This document shows, piece after piece, positions 46,946 to 57,330 of a stretch of 64,000 nucleotides of DNA. Position numbers and translations under genes: made by a program. The stretch spans positions 40,416,723 to 40,480,722 of the forward strand of contig OU342634.1 of the NCBI GenBank assembly GCA_910589415.1. Direction: 5' to 3'. The first letter of the stretch is position 1. The number at the start of each line of letters is the position of its first letter. Source of the stretch: Malachius bipustulatus (taxonomy: Eukaryota > Arthropoda > Insecta > Coleoptera > Melyridae). Below the pieces are notes generated by a model. It worked only from the letters and a program-made list of their open reading frames with translations. It made no database searches and was not told the DNA's origin.

Positions 46946-47996
46946 TCGTGTCGTGACTAAAGGTCTGCACTAGGGGAAACGGCGCCAGAGATGTCCGACT
47001 GTGGACTATCTGATATACCGTATCATGTTGTCGTGGTCACGTTCCGCGCACAGAGAGATGCGGGGGTCTCGGCTTAATCGCCGGAACCAAGAGGAGACAA
47101 CCTCACTAAAAAAAAACCTAAATCCTAAGGCGGGGGGCGGGGGTCCAGGCTGATGGGATGCGTGACTGGATAGAAGACCAGCCCTACTGGATTCAACCTT
47201 GGGGCACCAGGGGGCACTCCACTGTATCAATCCCCTCACCTTTGCATGCGGGGCTCTGCATAGGTGGAACACCAATCCCTAGCTACTCGTGGGATCAACC
47301 ATGGTAAGAAATAAAAAACCAAGAAATCGCGGGACATCACCGCAAAACAGACTGCTGACCGAGCGGGGCTTGTCACCCGTCAAGACAGTCGGCAATCTAA
47401 ACAATCCTTGTGCTCGAGACCACCTCGAGCGCAAGAAGAATGCCCACTCATTGGCAAGAAAAGGAGCATCGACACCCTTCATAGAACCAGAACCATTCTG
47501 TGGCTGCGAAGATACTTTCTTCAAGCAGAATTCCAAAAGGAAGAAGAAAACTGAGAGAAACTCATTGGAGGAACCTCTCGGGGTTGAGACAAGCCAAAGA
47601 ATTTCTCGGGAATTTTAACCGAGAGAATTAACAGAACACTGACGGGACTCCTAACGAGACATTGCAAGCTCAAGGAACACTTGAGGAAGCTATTAGGCAT
47701 AGAAAAAAATGGCGTCTGCAGATTCTGCGGGAAAGGAGACGAGACCACGTCACCTGCTGCTCAACTGCGATGCGATAGAACTCAAAAGAAGTAATGTTCT
47801 GGGCCATCACCAGCTAGAGGCAGGGAACTTACCCGACCTTGATCCTCTCAATATCCTGAAGTTTCTCAAGAAAACGGACTTGGAGAGGGTGCTTCACTAA
47901 AAGGATTCCACACCAGGCGAAGCACAGTAGAGGGGATACAATAGATCTTTTAGGTCGCAGTAACTTAATCACCCTCAAAAATACAAATACAAATAC
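46946..47996 (+). mobile_element. Internally deleted LINE (5' region joined to 3' end)
   Basis: The 5' part (about 47000-47290) is unusually GC-rich and reads like a LINE 5' UTR ending at an ATG near 47300. It is followed by a basic frame to 47618 (MVRNKKPRNRGTSP start) resembling the beginning of ORF1. Almost directly afterwards comes the 3' end of an R1/I-type LINE: LTGLLTRHCKLKEHLRKL, then GVCRFCGKGDETT (47700-47745) and, after a frameshift, HLLLNCDAIELKRSNVLG (47750-47810), then a 3' UTR. It ends with ACAAATACAAATACAAC-type tail units at 47975-47996. The entire endonuclease and polymerase are absent. A non-autonomous mini-LINE or a chance deletion would both fit. Confidence 0.6.
47600..47900 (+). 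pseudogene. LINE 3'-terminal coding remnant (after RNase H, zinc-knuckle-like)
   Basis: The read-through contains LTGLLTRHCKLKEHLR, a C-x2-C motif (CRFCGKGDET), then HLLLNCDAI. In this LINE group these form the C-terminal part after reverse transcriptase and RNase H. A frame change near 47745 and the lack of upstream RNase H catalytic residues show that it is not functional. Confidence 0.65.
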
Positions 47997-47999
47997 AAC

Positions 48000-48210
48000 A
48001 TAAAAAATTTTCTTTGAATGTTACTTATGTTCTAAATTAAATAAACGTTCAGAATTTTTTTTTTCAGAAATACAGAACTTATATCACAAGGCAATTTTTG
48101 TCGTGAGTATGACAACTCTGTGACTTCGGTTGGCTTGCCGACCCGATCGTGAGCGAAAAGGAACCGATTCGATTGCAAATGCTCCTCTGCCATTGGATAG
48201 CTTGACCAGT
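48000..48210. other. Short unique region, no gene seen
   Basis: GC-richer around 48115-48190; nothing assigned. Confidence 0.35.
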
Positions 48211-48262
48211 GCTTTAATGAAAATTTGTATCTTAATGAGACCCATTAAAGCACTGGTGATTC
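48210..48262. repeat. Hairpin CCAGTGCTTTAATG / CATTAAAGCACTGG
   Basis: CCAGTGCTTTAATG and its exact complement CATTAAAGCACTGG flank a short loop containing AAAATTTGTATCTTAATGAG. Confidence 0.8.
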
Positions 48263-48449
48263 ATATTTAATATGCATATTAAAAGTTGGGAGTAGAAAAA
48301 AACTGTTTCAGAAATATTTTTTGGATATCTTCACATTGTTTTTTTTTCTCTCGCATCATCCATGAGATCTCAGAGGTACTACGAGGTCAGAAAAGTTGCA
48401 CAATTAATTGCTTAGGTATGGAAAATTTGAAACAAAATTTACGATAACG

Positions 48450-49400
48450 TCAGTAGTTAGTTTTTTTCAGCTGAAATATGCTGAAAAAAACTGAAAAATT
48501 GATTTTTCTTATTTTAACCTTACATTTTTTAGTATCGTAAGTTGTTTTTTGATAAATAGTTTAATAAACTTGCTATTTATTTGTCATTTTAGTTTCGAAA
48601 TGACATTCTTTTACGTAAAAGTGCCTAAAAGTGACATTCACTTAGCAATTGTGCTTAAAAGTGACACAAATGAAAATTAAAAACAAGTTTTCATGAATTT
48701 CGAATGAGTAAATAAGAAAAAATTAATAATTTTTTTACGTTTACAGTTTTTTGTTGATATTTTTAATACTGAAGGTTTGAAAAATAAATATGACGGTCAT
48801 TTAGAAAAATAAAAGTTGACTATGAAAACTCAAAGATCCAGTATCCTTTAAGAATTTTTTTAAATGTTAATAAGTCGATAGCTCTTAACAACTTAATAAT
48901 TATGACAACCTAGAAGAAAAAATTTATTTATTTTCAATAACAAAAAAGATGGCTTAAATAAGAAAAAAATAAAGAAAATTCGTAGGTTCTATAGGCTCAT
49001 GATTATTATTTATCTAGTGCCAAAGAGAAGTAGAGACACTGCTGAAGACATGGATGGACATTCTGGTCTCTCTAGGGTAATAATAGCTTCCCTATATTGT
49101 TGGTAGTTACGGTCACCAACAGAACAGAGGTGTCGCTACTTATTATTACAGATACCGGAGTTTCTTGTAAATTAAAGGTGATCTTTTATTTAAGCCGGAA
49201 AATTGCATTTGCCGGTAGGGTATGTCTATGATGAGCTCCAATTAGAGCAAAATGGCCATTCATGTCTTTGTTTTTCTCTTGTCTTTGGCTTTGGCATTCC
49301 AATTAATTAAATAATAAATCTGGATTTTTCAGTTTTTTCGGTACATTTCAGCTACGACAGAAGTAATTCTAAACTTTCAGATTACAAATCAAGCATCAAA
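48450..49400. repeat. GACTAGATCC foldback family, degenerate copy
   Basis: Shares GCTGAAATATGCTGAAAAAA, a GTTGACTATGAAAACTC block, the CCAAAGAGAAG block and TTTTTCAGTTTTTTCGGTAC with the family's better copies. It is strongly diverged. No gene. Confidence 0.45.
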
Positions 49401-49510
49401 TACTCTCCACTCCAACTTCTCCCAATTAACCGACGCAGTATCTCGCAAAATAAAAAAGTTTCCTGTATTGGGAGATTGACTTTCGGTACCCTGTATAGTC
49501 ATTTATACAG

Positions 49511-49585
49511 TTCTGTAAAGAATCTTTAGTGGCAAATTTAAATTAGAACCTAAGTCCCAATAAAATTCATCAAATATATTATATA
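49511..49585 (+). repeat. Terminal direct repeat, left copy
   Basis: Runs from TTCTGTAAAG to ATATATTATATA and is identical to the right copy apart from a 12-bp insertion there. Confidence 0.9.
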
Positions 49586-49850
49586 ATCAAATAAGTGGTT
49601 CAATAAAAATAATTATAAATCTAAAAAGGCCAGGGTGAAAAAATGTGCCATAACATCTTAATTCGTGTAGTAACATCTAATTTATAAATACACATCAGTA
49701 AAAATTCAATAAAATTAGCTTGAAAATGAATGTGGGTAGGTATATACTTATGAGAATCAATGTGTAGTTCTTGAATTAATAGAAACCTCTGCATTAGTAG
49801 TGTAAAATTCATAAACCCATGAAAACTCTACTGTTATAGCGAGGATAATA

Positions 49851-49860
49851 CTATATAAAG
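49851..49860 (+). promoter_or_regulatory. TATA-box candidate inside the ribozyme element
   Basis: CTATATAAAG is a close TATA match. About 30 bp later TACTCACTCATTT resembles an initiator. Such an internal promoter could drive transcripts running through the ribozyme; this is inference from motif and position only. Confidence 0.25.
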
Positions 49861-49954
49861 AAACGCACGTTTCTCTGGTTGCCTACTCACTCATTTGAAA
49901 ATTAAAGGTCACTACAAAACGAAAACACCAGTTAGAATAGATACAACTTCCAAA

Positions 49955-50069
49955 TTTCGTATAGCATGTGTGCTTTAGAGCTGACTGATATGATATGCTG
50001 ATGAGTCCATAATAAGGACGAAACGGTACCGTCCATGTCTTCAGTCTTCTCCTCGCATGCTGTACGAAA
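49955..50069 (+). ncRNA. Hammerhead ribozyme, type I, with extended stem I
   Basis: The catalytic core is complete: CTGATGA (49998-50004), stem II GTCC/GGAC (50005-50008, 50016-50019) with loop ATAATAA, GAAA (50020-50023), and stem III CGG/CCG plus the A-U pair closing at 50032, with loop TA only. The cleavage triplet is GTC (50031-50033), with predicted cutting after C50033. Stem I pairs GATATG (49992-49997) with CATGTC (50034-50039; one G-U). An internal loop TAT/T follows, then GACTGA (49983-49988) with TCAGTC (50041-50046). Farther out TTTCGTATAGCATG (49955-49968) pairs with CATGCTGTACGAAA (50056-50069) except for a G-U. Stem III of about 4 pairs is typical of Penelope-like and retrozyme hammerheads, which often act as dimers. 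The loop II and stem I internal loop are positioned for the usual tertiary contact. Confidence 0.9.
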
Positions 50070-50083
50070 GTTTTTCTAATTTG

Positions 50084-50170
50084 TTCTGTAAAGAATCTTT
50101 AGTGGCAAATTTAAATTAGAACCTAAGTCCCAATAAGTCCCATAATAAAATTCATCAAATATATTATATA
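50084..50170 (+). repeat. Terminal direct repeat, right copy
   Basis: Repeats 49511-49585 with a 12-bp duplication (AATAAGTCCCAT region). It starts about 50 bases after the predicted ribozyme cut and ends exactly where the flanking GTCATTTATAC begins. Confidence 0.9.
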
Positions 50171-50181
50171 GTCATTTATAC

Positions 50182-50760
50182 TTGATACGTAGTCCTTTCA
50201 AAATGCCAAGAATCGATTTATACCTTGCAATTTAGAGGACTATTTATAAAAAATGTCGTTGATAAATTTAGATTACAACATCAATTATTTTCATCGCGAT
50301 AAATAACTTAAACGTATTGTTTGAACTTTTTGAAAAATACCACTTCTCGGTTTGTGGAAGTAGCCTTTCTTGAATTAGGTAAATATGTAAAGAAATAAAA
50401 AAAAAATACCTCACTATACGAAGTTGATGGCAATAGGTGTAGCCAAAAATGGTAAGCTTGGATATATTATGATTAATTCACTTTAATTTGCAAATTTTCA
50501 GACTTTCAGATTTCAAATAATAATTCTCTTACTGTGACTTTCTCTAAGTAGTATATCTATGGATGTTCCTGATTGTCTCGGAAAATATTTTTACCGTAAA
50601 TATCTTAATAAATTTTTAGCAATTATTATTTAAAAAAAGAATCAAATTTTATTGACAAAAAGGCAAAAAAGATAAAATTTATTTAATATATAAGACTTAA
50701 AGCTTTTTCTAAGAATGTCATAGTTTTGTATCAACCACTTTTAAAATAGGTTTTTTTTAT
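50182..50760. other. AT-rich sequence, no gene seen
   Basis: No repeat or coding signal recognised. Confidence 0.4.
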
Positions 50761-50761
50761 A

Positions 50762-51506
50762 AAAGAGAAACTGATGGAGCAATATAAATGGTCCCAATGT
50801 ACAATGAAGAAAATGAGAGCTGAAAGAACCCGATGGTTCCTTATTAAGAGAATTTTTTTTTTTTTAAATCAGCAACGTCACCATTTTTTAGTTGTAATGC
50901 AGACTCTTTGCGAGATAGTCGATATTGATGGGTACTTCCTGTGTGCAAAATCCAGACGCTGTCGGATAGTTTCCGCGTCATTGCAATCAGAAATTCTTCA
51001 TGAACGGATATGGAAAGTAGAAGTGTTCAGCTATAATACGTTAATCCAAGTTTTCTATTTAAATTCAGAAAAATTGGTAAAAATTGCACGCAAACGTGAG
51101 TGCAAACGGTCGAGCTTTAATTTTTTTTGTAATTTCGCATCTGCTGTACCCCCACTCCACGACCACTCTCGCGCGCTCGGCCGTTTTCGCTCATGTTTGC
51201 GCGCAATTTATACCCATTTCTCAGCAGTTAAAATGGCAAATGAAAATTGACGTTTAATAGCTGAACACTTCTACTTTCGCTGCAAAAAAACTAGTTATCT
51301 GAGAGCAAATATCGACTACCTCGCAAAAAGCCTGCACCACGATTCAAAGAACTGCGACTTAACGAAATTTTTGAAACTTTTTTGGTCTTTTCTTCCTTAA
51401 TAATGAACCGATTGGATTGTCTCAGCTCTCATTTTCTTCGTATTTTGATTCTCTACAATTCGTCCAGTGAGAGCATTTTTCAATTGTTCCATTAGTTTTT
51501 CTTTGT
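50762..51506. repeat. Foldback element containing a chance 158-codon frame
   Basis: Left-arm blocks are mirrored on the right: GAAGAAAATGAGAGCTGA (50806) with CTCAGCTCTCATTTTCTTCG (51420), TTTGCGAGATAGTCGATATT (50908) with AATATCGACTACCTCGCAAA (51308), and GTAGAAGTGTTCAGCTATAA (51017) with ATAGCTGAACACTTCTAC (51257). The centre near 51080-51210 is GC-richer, with GCACGCAAACGTGAGTGCAA against the mirrored TTGCGCGCAATTT. The frame 50774-51250 spans arm and loop and has no known family, so it is not called a gene. Confidence 0.7.
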
Positions 51507-53690
51507 TAATAAAATTAAAAAAAAAGCGATTTTTTGCGCTAAATTGTTAATAATAATAAAAAATGGCATACTCGAGTAGTAAACTTCTGGGTTAGGATCT
51601 GGGGGCTATTCCTCGTGTGATAGCACGGGCGATGTTGGTATACCCTTACTATTTTTGTCTGGTGATTTTAGAGCTCTGTTGCTCGGTCTAATTTTCATAT
51701 TACATTTCATTTACAAACAGGCCAAAGAGAGAGAAAAATATTTAAATATGGCGATTTTGAAAAACTAAAAAAAAAATGTTGCGATTTTTTATCTTCTCCT
51801 TCCTTGTAGATATAATATATTTACTGTTTCATTTGTATATGATAGTAAACCTTTGATTTAATACCATTAGTAATTATAAATTTTTGTGTATAATGATGGG
51901 AAAGTGCAAGAGAGAAAAATGATACTACTGAGTGTTATTTGAATATTTTTATTATACATATTATTATTTGCGTTACACATAATTTTCATTTAGGTAATAT
52001 AATTACAATACTGAAAAACATTGCATCTGTATAATTTATACACGAGTAGGTACGATATATCTACATTTCCACTTTCTACGACTATAATCTAGTTTATTTA
52101 TAATTATTATGTATAGTAACATTTTGCACTTTGAATTTTTCTTAATTTTAAGTACGATACACAGCATTATAATCGAAATGAAATAAATATGATTACAGAC
52201 ACTATTTAGCATGAAAGTAGAAACTATGTGGGGATCACCAATATAACAGACAGTCGGTTTTTCTTTTCAATGCAAAGGCATAATTATTATTGAAATTGCT
52301 CAGTATGAAAAATTAATATTAATGAGTTGTATCGATAAATAATGTTAATATATAATATATTATATACAATAGGAAAATGTACAAAAAGTTTCATTACTTG
52401 TATAAGAAATTAATTTTTGTTAAGTTGCGAAATAATACATAACATAGGTATAGTACTTTCACAACGTTATTTATATTTTTCTTGTACAAGTTAATAGTAT
52501 TTAAAATATTGCACTACTTCTTTACCTGCTATAGTAGTTTTTGATCAAGCAACTTTGTTAGATGATTTCATTTTATAAATAAATAAATAAAAAATAAAAT
52601 TTATTTTTAATAATTGCTTTTTTAGATTTAGATTTCGAAATATAAAAAAATCAAGTTATCCAAATCATTTATTTAGGAGTTTATTTTAATCCCATCATCT
52701 TCATCAGCATCTAACAACGTTGCATCTCGTCAGACTATAAATATAAGGTTGTATCTACATAAATAGCTTTCTTATTTTGCGAGGACAACATTGGTTAATG
52801 ATTTACACTATCATTAAAAAATTACTCTTTCGATGCCTTTTGAAATTACTATTAAATAATTTATTGTTTAACTATTTTTGTTCTCAACGTTTAGACCTCA
52901 TATAGTGACTCGTTGCAGTTGTTCGTTAATTATTATTCGAATATCAGACGGAGTAAATGAGCTCGTTTGTTTTTCAAGGCCAACTGCTGCAATGAAATTT
53001 TCATTTCACTAACCATTGTCTATCTTATCTAGAGTGAATATACAGGGTGTTTTAACGTCGTTTCATCAATTTCATACGCAGATTTCCCGGAATAACATTT
53101 ATAAAGCCTGGGGCTTAGAAACACTATAATACCGCAGCTATAAATGCTATAATAATAGGTACCTATCAGCTTTGGAAAAATCAAGAGGCCATGCAGGGAG
53201 TAATTTTTATTACGACATTATTATCTTAAAAGATTTAGGTATGGTTCATTATTTTGTTCATTCAATCAACAATTTCTTATGTATAAAAAATCATATGTTG
53301 AGGGTTGTCTAAGTATAAAATTAATGCCTTAAAACCCACTGTGCTTTGTTCTTACAGAAATTTTCATTACCTCTGATACAGAGGAAAACAATAATGAGGT
53401 GTCATTGGAATATTGACAACAAGAACTACAAGAAGCGATATTTCTGTCGATTATCAGTAATTTAATAAAATGCACTTATGTTTTAATAGGGAATTTCTAT
53501 AAGGAAGAGATCCAAGAAAATGGGTCCTCGATCTCTTTTTTTTTAGAAAACGTCAATGGTAAAAATTAAATTGGCTATCGCCTTTTGTTTTCTGGTTGAG
53601 AAAAGAAAAAAAATCAAAAGAACCACACGTTTTTGATTTATTTTTTGGGGTTTTTATTTTTATACCTATAAGAAAATTTGCATAAAGCTT
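51507..53690. other. Long AT-rich sequence, no gene seen
   Basis: More than 2 kb with very few open frames. A TACAGGGTGTTTTAACG end occurs at about 53040, without a clear partner. No RNA gene recognised. Confidence 0.45.
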
Positions 53691-53693
53691 ATA

Positions 53694-54701
53694 CAGGGTT
53701 ATGCAAATTTCATGGTGCCAGTATTGGGATATCCTAAACCATAAGAGATACAGGGTTGCTTAAATTAGAGAAAAGTTGCGCTATTTTGTGGCCATCTCGA
53801 ATCCGTCAAAACATGCAAGATATCTGTGACCGTTCCTGAAATATCCTGAAAAAAACTAAAAAAATCGAGAAATCTTATTTTTGCCATATCTTTCTTTGCC
53901 ATTGGAAATTAATAAATAATTTTTCGTAGGCTTACATAAGCCGTTATGAGCTATTCATCTGACGTTTCAAAAATTTTCAAAGCCGACTAGATCCCAGAGT
54001 TTTCATAGTCAACTTTCGTTTTTCTTATGGCCGCCTATTATTTTTTTATGTCGTTCGATGAAAAAAAAAAAATGTAAACCAAAAATTAATAAATTTTAGA
54101 AAAAAAAATGTAAAAATTTTTATTCTTCTTTTTTCAAAGAAAAACCGAAAGTTTTTAACTGAAATAGGCCAATATGATTTAATGATTTAAGTCATACTGC
54201 TTGCCTTATAGTTTGTTAATTTCTCTATGATATTCGATCTAAAAAGTTGTATTTTTTTAGAAAAAAAAAGAACAACAAAAATTTTTGAAATTTATTTTTT
54301 GAAGTTTATTAGTTTTTGGTTTCCATTATTTTTTTCTTATCGAACGACATAAAAAATAATATGGCGGCCATAAGAAAAACGAAAGTTGACTATGAAAACT
54401 CTGGGATCTAGTCGGCTTTGAAAATTTTTGAAACGTCAGATGAATAGCTCATAACGGCTTATGTAAGCCTACGAAAAATTATTTATTAATTTCCAATGGC
54501 AAGAAAGATATGGCAAAAATAAGATTTCTCGATTTTTCAGTTTTTTCAGGATATTTCAGGAGCGGTCACAGATATCTTGCATGTTTTGACGGATTCGAGA
54601 TGCCCACAAAATAGCGCAACTTTTCTCTAATTTAAGCAACCCTGGATCTCTTATGGTTTAGGATATCCCAATACTGGCACCATGAAATTTGCATAACCCT
54701 G
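53694..54701. mobile_element. 1-kb palindromic TA-flanked element of the GACTAGATCC family
   Basis: The termini CAGGGTTATGCAAATTTCAT and its complement are flanked by TA (53692-53693 and 54702-54703). The arms of about 370-480 bp are nearly identical in reverse; they include GAGATACAGGGTTGCTTAAA, CCGACTAGATCCCAGAGTTT and GAAATATCCTGAAAAAAACT. The centre is around 54190. No coding capacity. Fragments of the same family occur at 11076-11520, 12240-12460, 48450-49400 and 62452-62963. Confidence 0.85.
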
Positions 54702-54703
54702 TA

Positions 54704-54990
54704 TAGTAATATTAACGAATTAAGATAAATTCTTATAATCCAGCGAATAAGCCGGAAAATACAAGTACAGTTTGGAAAAGTGGTGGAATAGCACCGATTT
54801 AAATAATTCCTTTTTTCTGGATTCCTTACACCTTCACGAACATTCATCACCACTAACCCCTGCATTATCTCGAAAAATTAGAAAATTAGGATAGTTTCTC
54901 CGCCTCCCAAAGTATCTCAAATATTGCATGACATCAGTGGAAAACAGTTATGAAAATTCAAAATTTTACCTCTGAAATAGTCTTTTAAGG
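54704..54990. other. AT-rich sequence, no gene seen
   Basis: The 77-codon minus frame at 54632-54865 starts outside and ends in the palindrome arm; not a gene. Confidence 0.4.
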
Positions 54991-54999
54991 GCTTTTGTG

Positions 55000-55565
55000 G
55001 TAACTGATTACGAATCAGAAGTCCAAAAGCAAGTGAAACCCTCAAAAAAAACATCCCAAGAAGTGGGAGTGGGGTTTTCGGAGTCGGTGATTACGAATTA
55101 TATACCCAAAGACAAGTGAGACAAAAAAAAAAACTCAAAACACCCCAAGTTTCAAAATTATTCAGCTAACGAATCAATCAGCTATAGAAAACGGAAAAAG
55201 TTAAAATTTTATCGGAATTATATCGCACATCTTATTGGTTGTTTAATTTTTTTAAATTAATGGACCTCCGATTCATGATCAGCGACCCCAAAATTCCGAA
55301 GGCGAAATATTGATTTTTTGTATCACTGTCACTTTTTCAGGCGGTTTTGAGGAGTTAGAACCACCTTCACTTGCTTTTGGACGTCGGATTCGTAATCGGC
55401 GACCCCGATTTTAAATATTCTTTCCAAATCACCCCAATAGTAACGGTAAAAAAAAGTTATGAAAATTCAAAATTTCACCTCAGAAATCGTATCTCGGGGG
55501 TTTTCCTCGCCACTGAGCACGAATCCTAGGTCCAAAAGCAAGTGAGGGTTGGACTTCAGCTGATT
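55000..55565. repeat. Cluster of short repeats (GATTACGAATC ... CCAAAAGCAAGTGA)
   Basis: The same composite motif appears at least four times in both orientations: GATTACGAATCAGAAGTCCA followed by AAAGCAAGTGA (55008), GATTACGAATTATATACCCA followed by AAGACAAGTGAG (55090), the complement CACTTGCTTTTGGACGTCGG followed by ATTCGTAATCGGCGACC (55368), and GAGCACGAATCCTAGGTCCA followed by AAAGCAAGTGAGG (55518). CAAAATTTTACCTCTGAAAT (54959) and CAAAATTTCACCTCAGAAAT (55467) are also repeated. Confidence 0.65.
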
Positions 55566-56690
55566 AACCGATATCCCTGTACAGTAATATAGAAAAAAAT
55601 GTCGTTCTAATGGTGTTAGAGCCAACTATGACTTCCGTTTAATATAATTTTAATATAACTCTAAGTACTTATATCATAGCTCGAGTATTAAATAAAAAAA
55701 TAAAAAATTGCTACACCACTGCATTTCTTTAAAAAAGTGTCCCAAGGCTGTGTAAATTATTTACTTCTAATTCTATTAGTAAATGAGAGAGATTAAAAAA
55801 AAAACGAAAAATCTCAATTAAAATCGAGTTTTTGTCAATAACCCGAAAACAAAACACGAAAGCCAATTTTAGTTTTCACCATTGACGTTTTTTCAAAAAA
55901 AGAGATCTAGTTTTTCAGTGATTCTCTTATTTTAGAGATTCCTGTAACCATTTTCCTGTATCTCTTATAATTGTAAAGAGATTACCTATTATTAAAACAT
56001 CAAAATTAAGTCACCCTGTATTGCTAATGCTTATTAGTGTCTTAGATCTTAGATAATGTTAACATCACACATTACGATATTCTTTTATGTGTGCTGTTGA
56101 TAATTATTCTATTTCGATATATTTCAATTTCTTTGATGACATCAATTTCTGTTTCGAGTTATCGCAACCTAATTTTCATTTCCATGAATTTTAAATAATT
56201 TTTTAAAGATAATTAAGATGTACTACTGAAGTAAGTAGTGGCTGAAACGGTTTGATTTATTGAATAAACGAAATAATTTTCTCAAGATCTCTAGAAGCAT
56301 AATAATTATATACACTATACGGTGCGGAACCCCCCCCCCCAAATTTGAGCATGTGTTCACAGTATTAATAAAAACCAATAAAAGTCGAATAAAATGAAAA
56401 ATAATATGGTCAAATGTAACCAAAATTGTGGCTGGAGATTCCTGAAAATATTTTTGACTCATATTTTTATTTTTTATGTATAAAAAGAGGAACATGCTTG
56501 GTCTTAACTATGTATACATAAGGCGTGGTCTTATTGTAATCTTATCTTGCTTCACTGTAGCAATTTTGACTTCGAGACCAGTTTATTATTTTAGCCACAG
56601 ACACATTCATTAATTCAGGATGGCCCAACAAAAACTAAACAGGACTAACCGCTTGGAAACTTAAGATGTACGCTAAAAACGTCGAAACAG
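55566..56690. other. AT-rich sequence, no gene seen
   Basis: Includes a CACCCTGTA end at about 56010, a run of 11 C at about 56330-56340 (GCGGAACCCCCCCCCCC), and only short frames (90-codon minus frame 56223-56495 without a family match). Confidence 0.4.
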
Positions 56691-56699
56691 GTCATTTTT

Positions 56700-57330
56700 G
56701 TTATCAAATATGGGGGGACAAATATAAGGGACATATTAGGGTGATAAATAGTGATAAAAATCCATCCAAGTTCATTCCCTTGGCAGGGGTAGCTATTCCT
56801 TTGCTTAAATAAATCATCATAGGGAATCTTCTCCTGTGAATTTCTACATACCTAGCATCATGCAGCCAACACGGTATAATAGTTCTAGTCAACTTATCAA
56901 AATCCGTCTTGTCAAGTAGGGGTCTAAAGCGCTGCTTAGACTTTTGTCCAGATTTGTCCAAGAGATTTTAATAAATTTCTTTTCTCCCTAATTCTCCCCA
57001 ATTGAGGGAAAAATATTTTCTTACAAGTCTTACAACTTACTCATTACTGTAACCTCCATCAGTACAATTAAACAGACACAAATCCATTTATTTAAATTTT
57101 GAAAAACTGTATTTGAAAATTTTTTTCTTTATTTCTCATTTTTTGGGAGTTCTCGGAAGAGATCTTTGCATGGGAGCAAACTGGAAGATAATATTTTTCC
57201 CTCAATTGGGGGTTGTCTAGTAAGACGGATTTTGAGAAGGGGACTGGAACTATATAAAAACCTGCTTTTCTTCCATTTGGGAGATACAAGATACCTACAA
57301 GACATTTTTGTCGCTCTAATTAATGTGGGA
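56700..57330. repeat. Dispersed repeat, third copy of the 30335/33301 family
   Basis: Shares AATTAAACAGACACAAATCC, CCCTCAATTGGGGGTTGTCT, GACGGATTTTGAGAAGGGGA and TATATAAAAACCTGCTTTTC with 30335-31287 and 33301-33425. Here the repeat is not interrupted by the LINE, so it shows the pre-insertion arrangement. The 85- and 65-codon minus frames in it are unassigned. Confidence 0.6.

Larger units (their letters stand above)
49494..50181 (+). mobile_element. Short retrozyme/Penelope-like non-autonomous element with hammerhead ribozyme
   Basis: A 75-bp block at 49511-49585 (TTCTGTAAAGAATCTTTAGT start) is repeated directly at 50084-50170, with a 12-bp internal duplication in the second copy. Between the copies lie about 500 non-coding bases ending in a hammerhead ribozyme. 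Outside both repeats stands TATAGTCATTTATAC (49494-49508 and 50167-50181), of which at least 11 bp (GTCATTTATAC) look like a target-site duplication. Terminal direct repeats, a type I hammerhead with tiny stem III and lack of protein genes match animal retrozymes or non-autonomous Penelope-like elements. The left repeat has no ribozyme in front of it, so the left end is truncated or the copy came from a circular template. Confidence 0.7.

Noticed and set aside
50774..51250. 158-codon plus-strand gene
   Set aside because: The frame lies in the arm and loop of a foldback, has low-complexity segments and no protein family resemblance.
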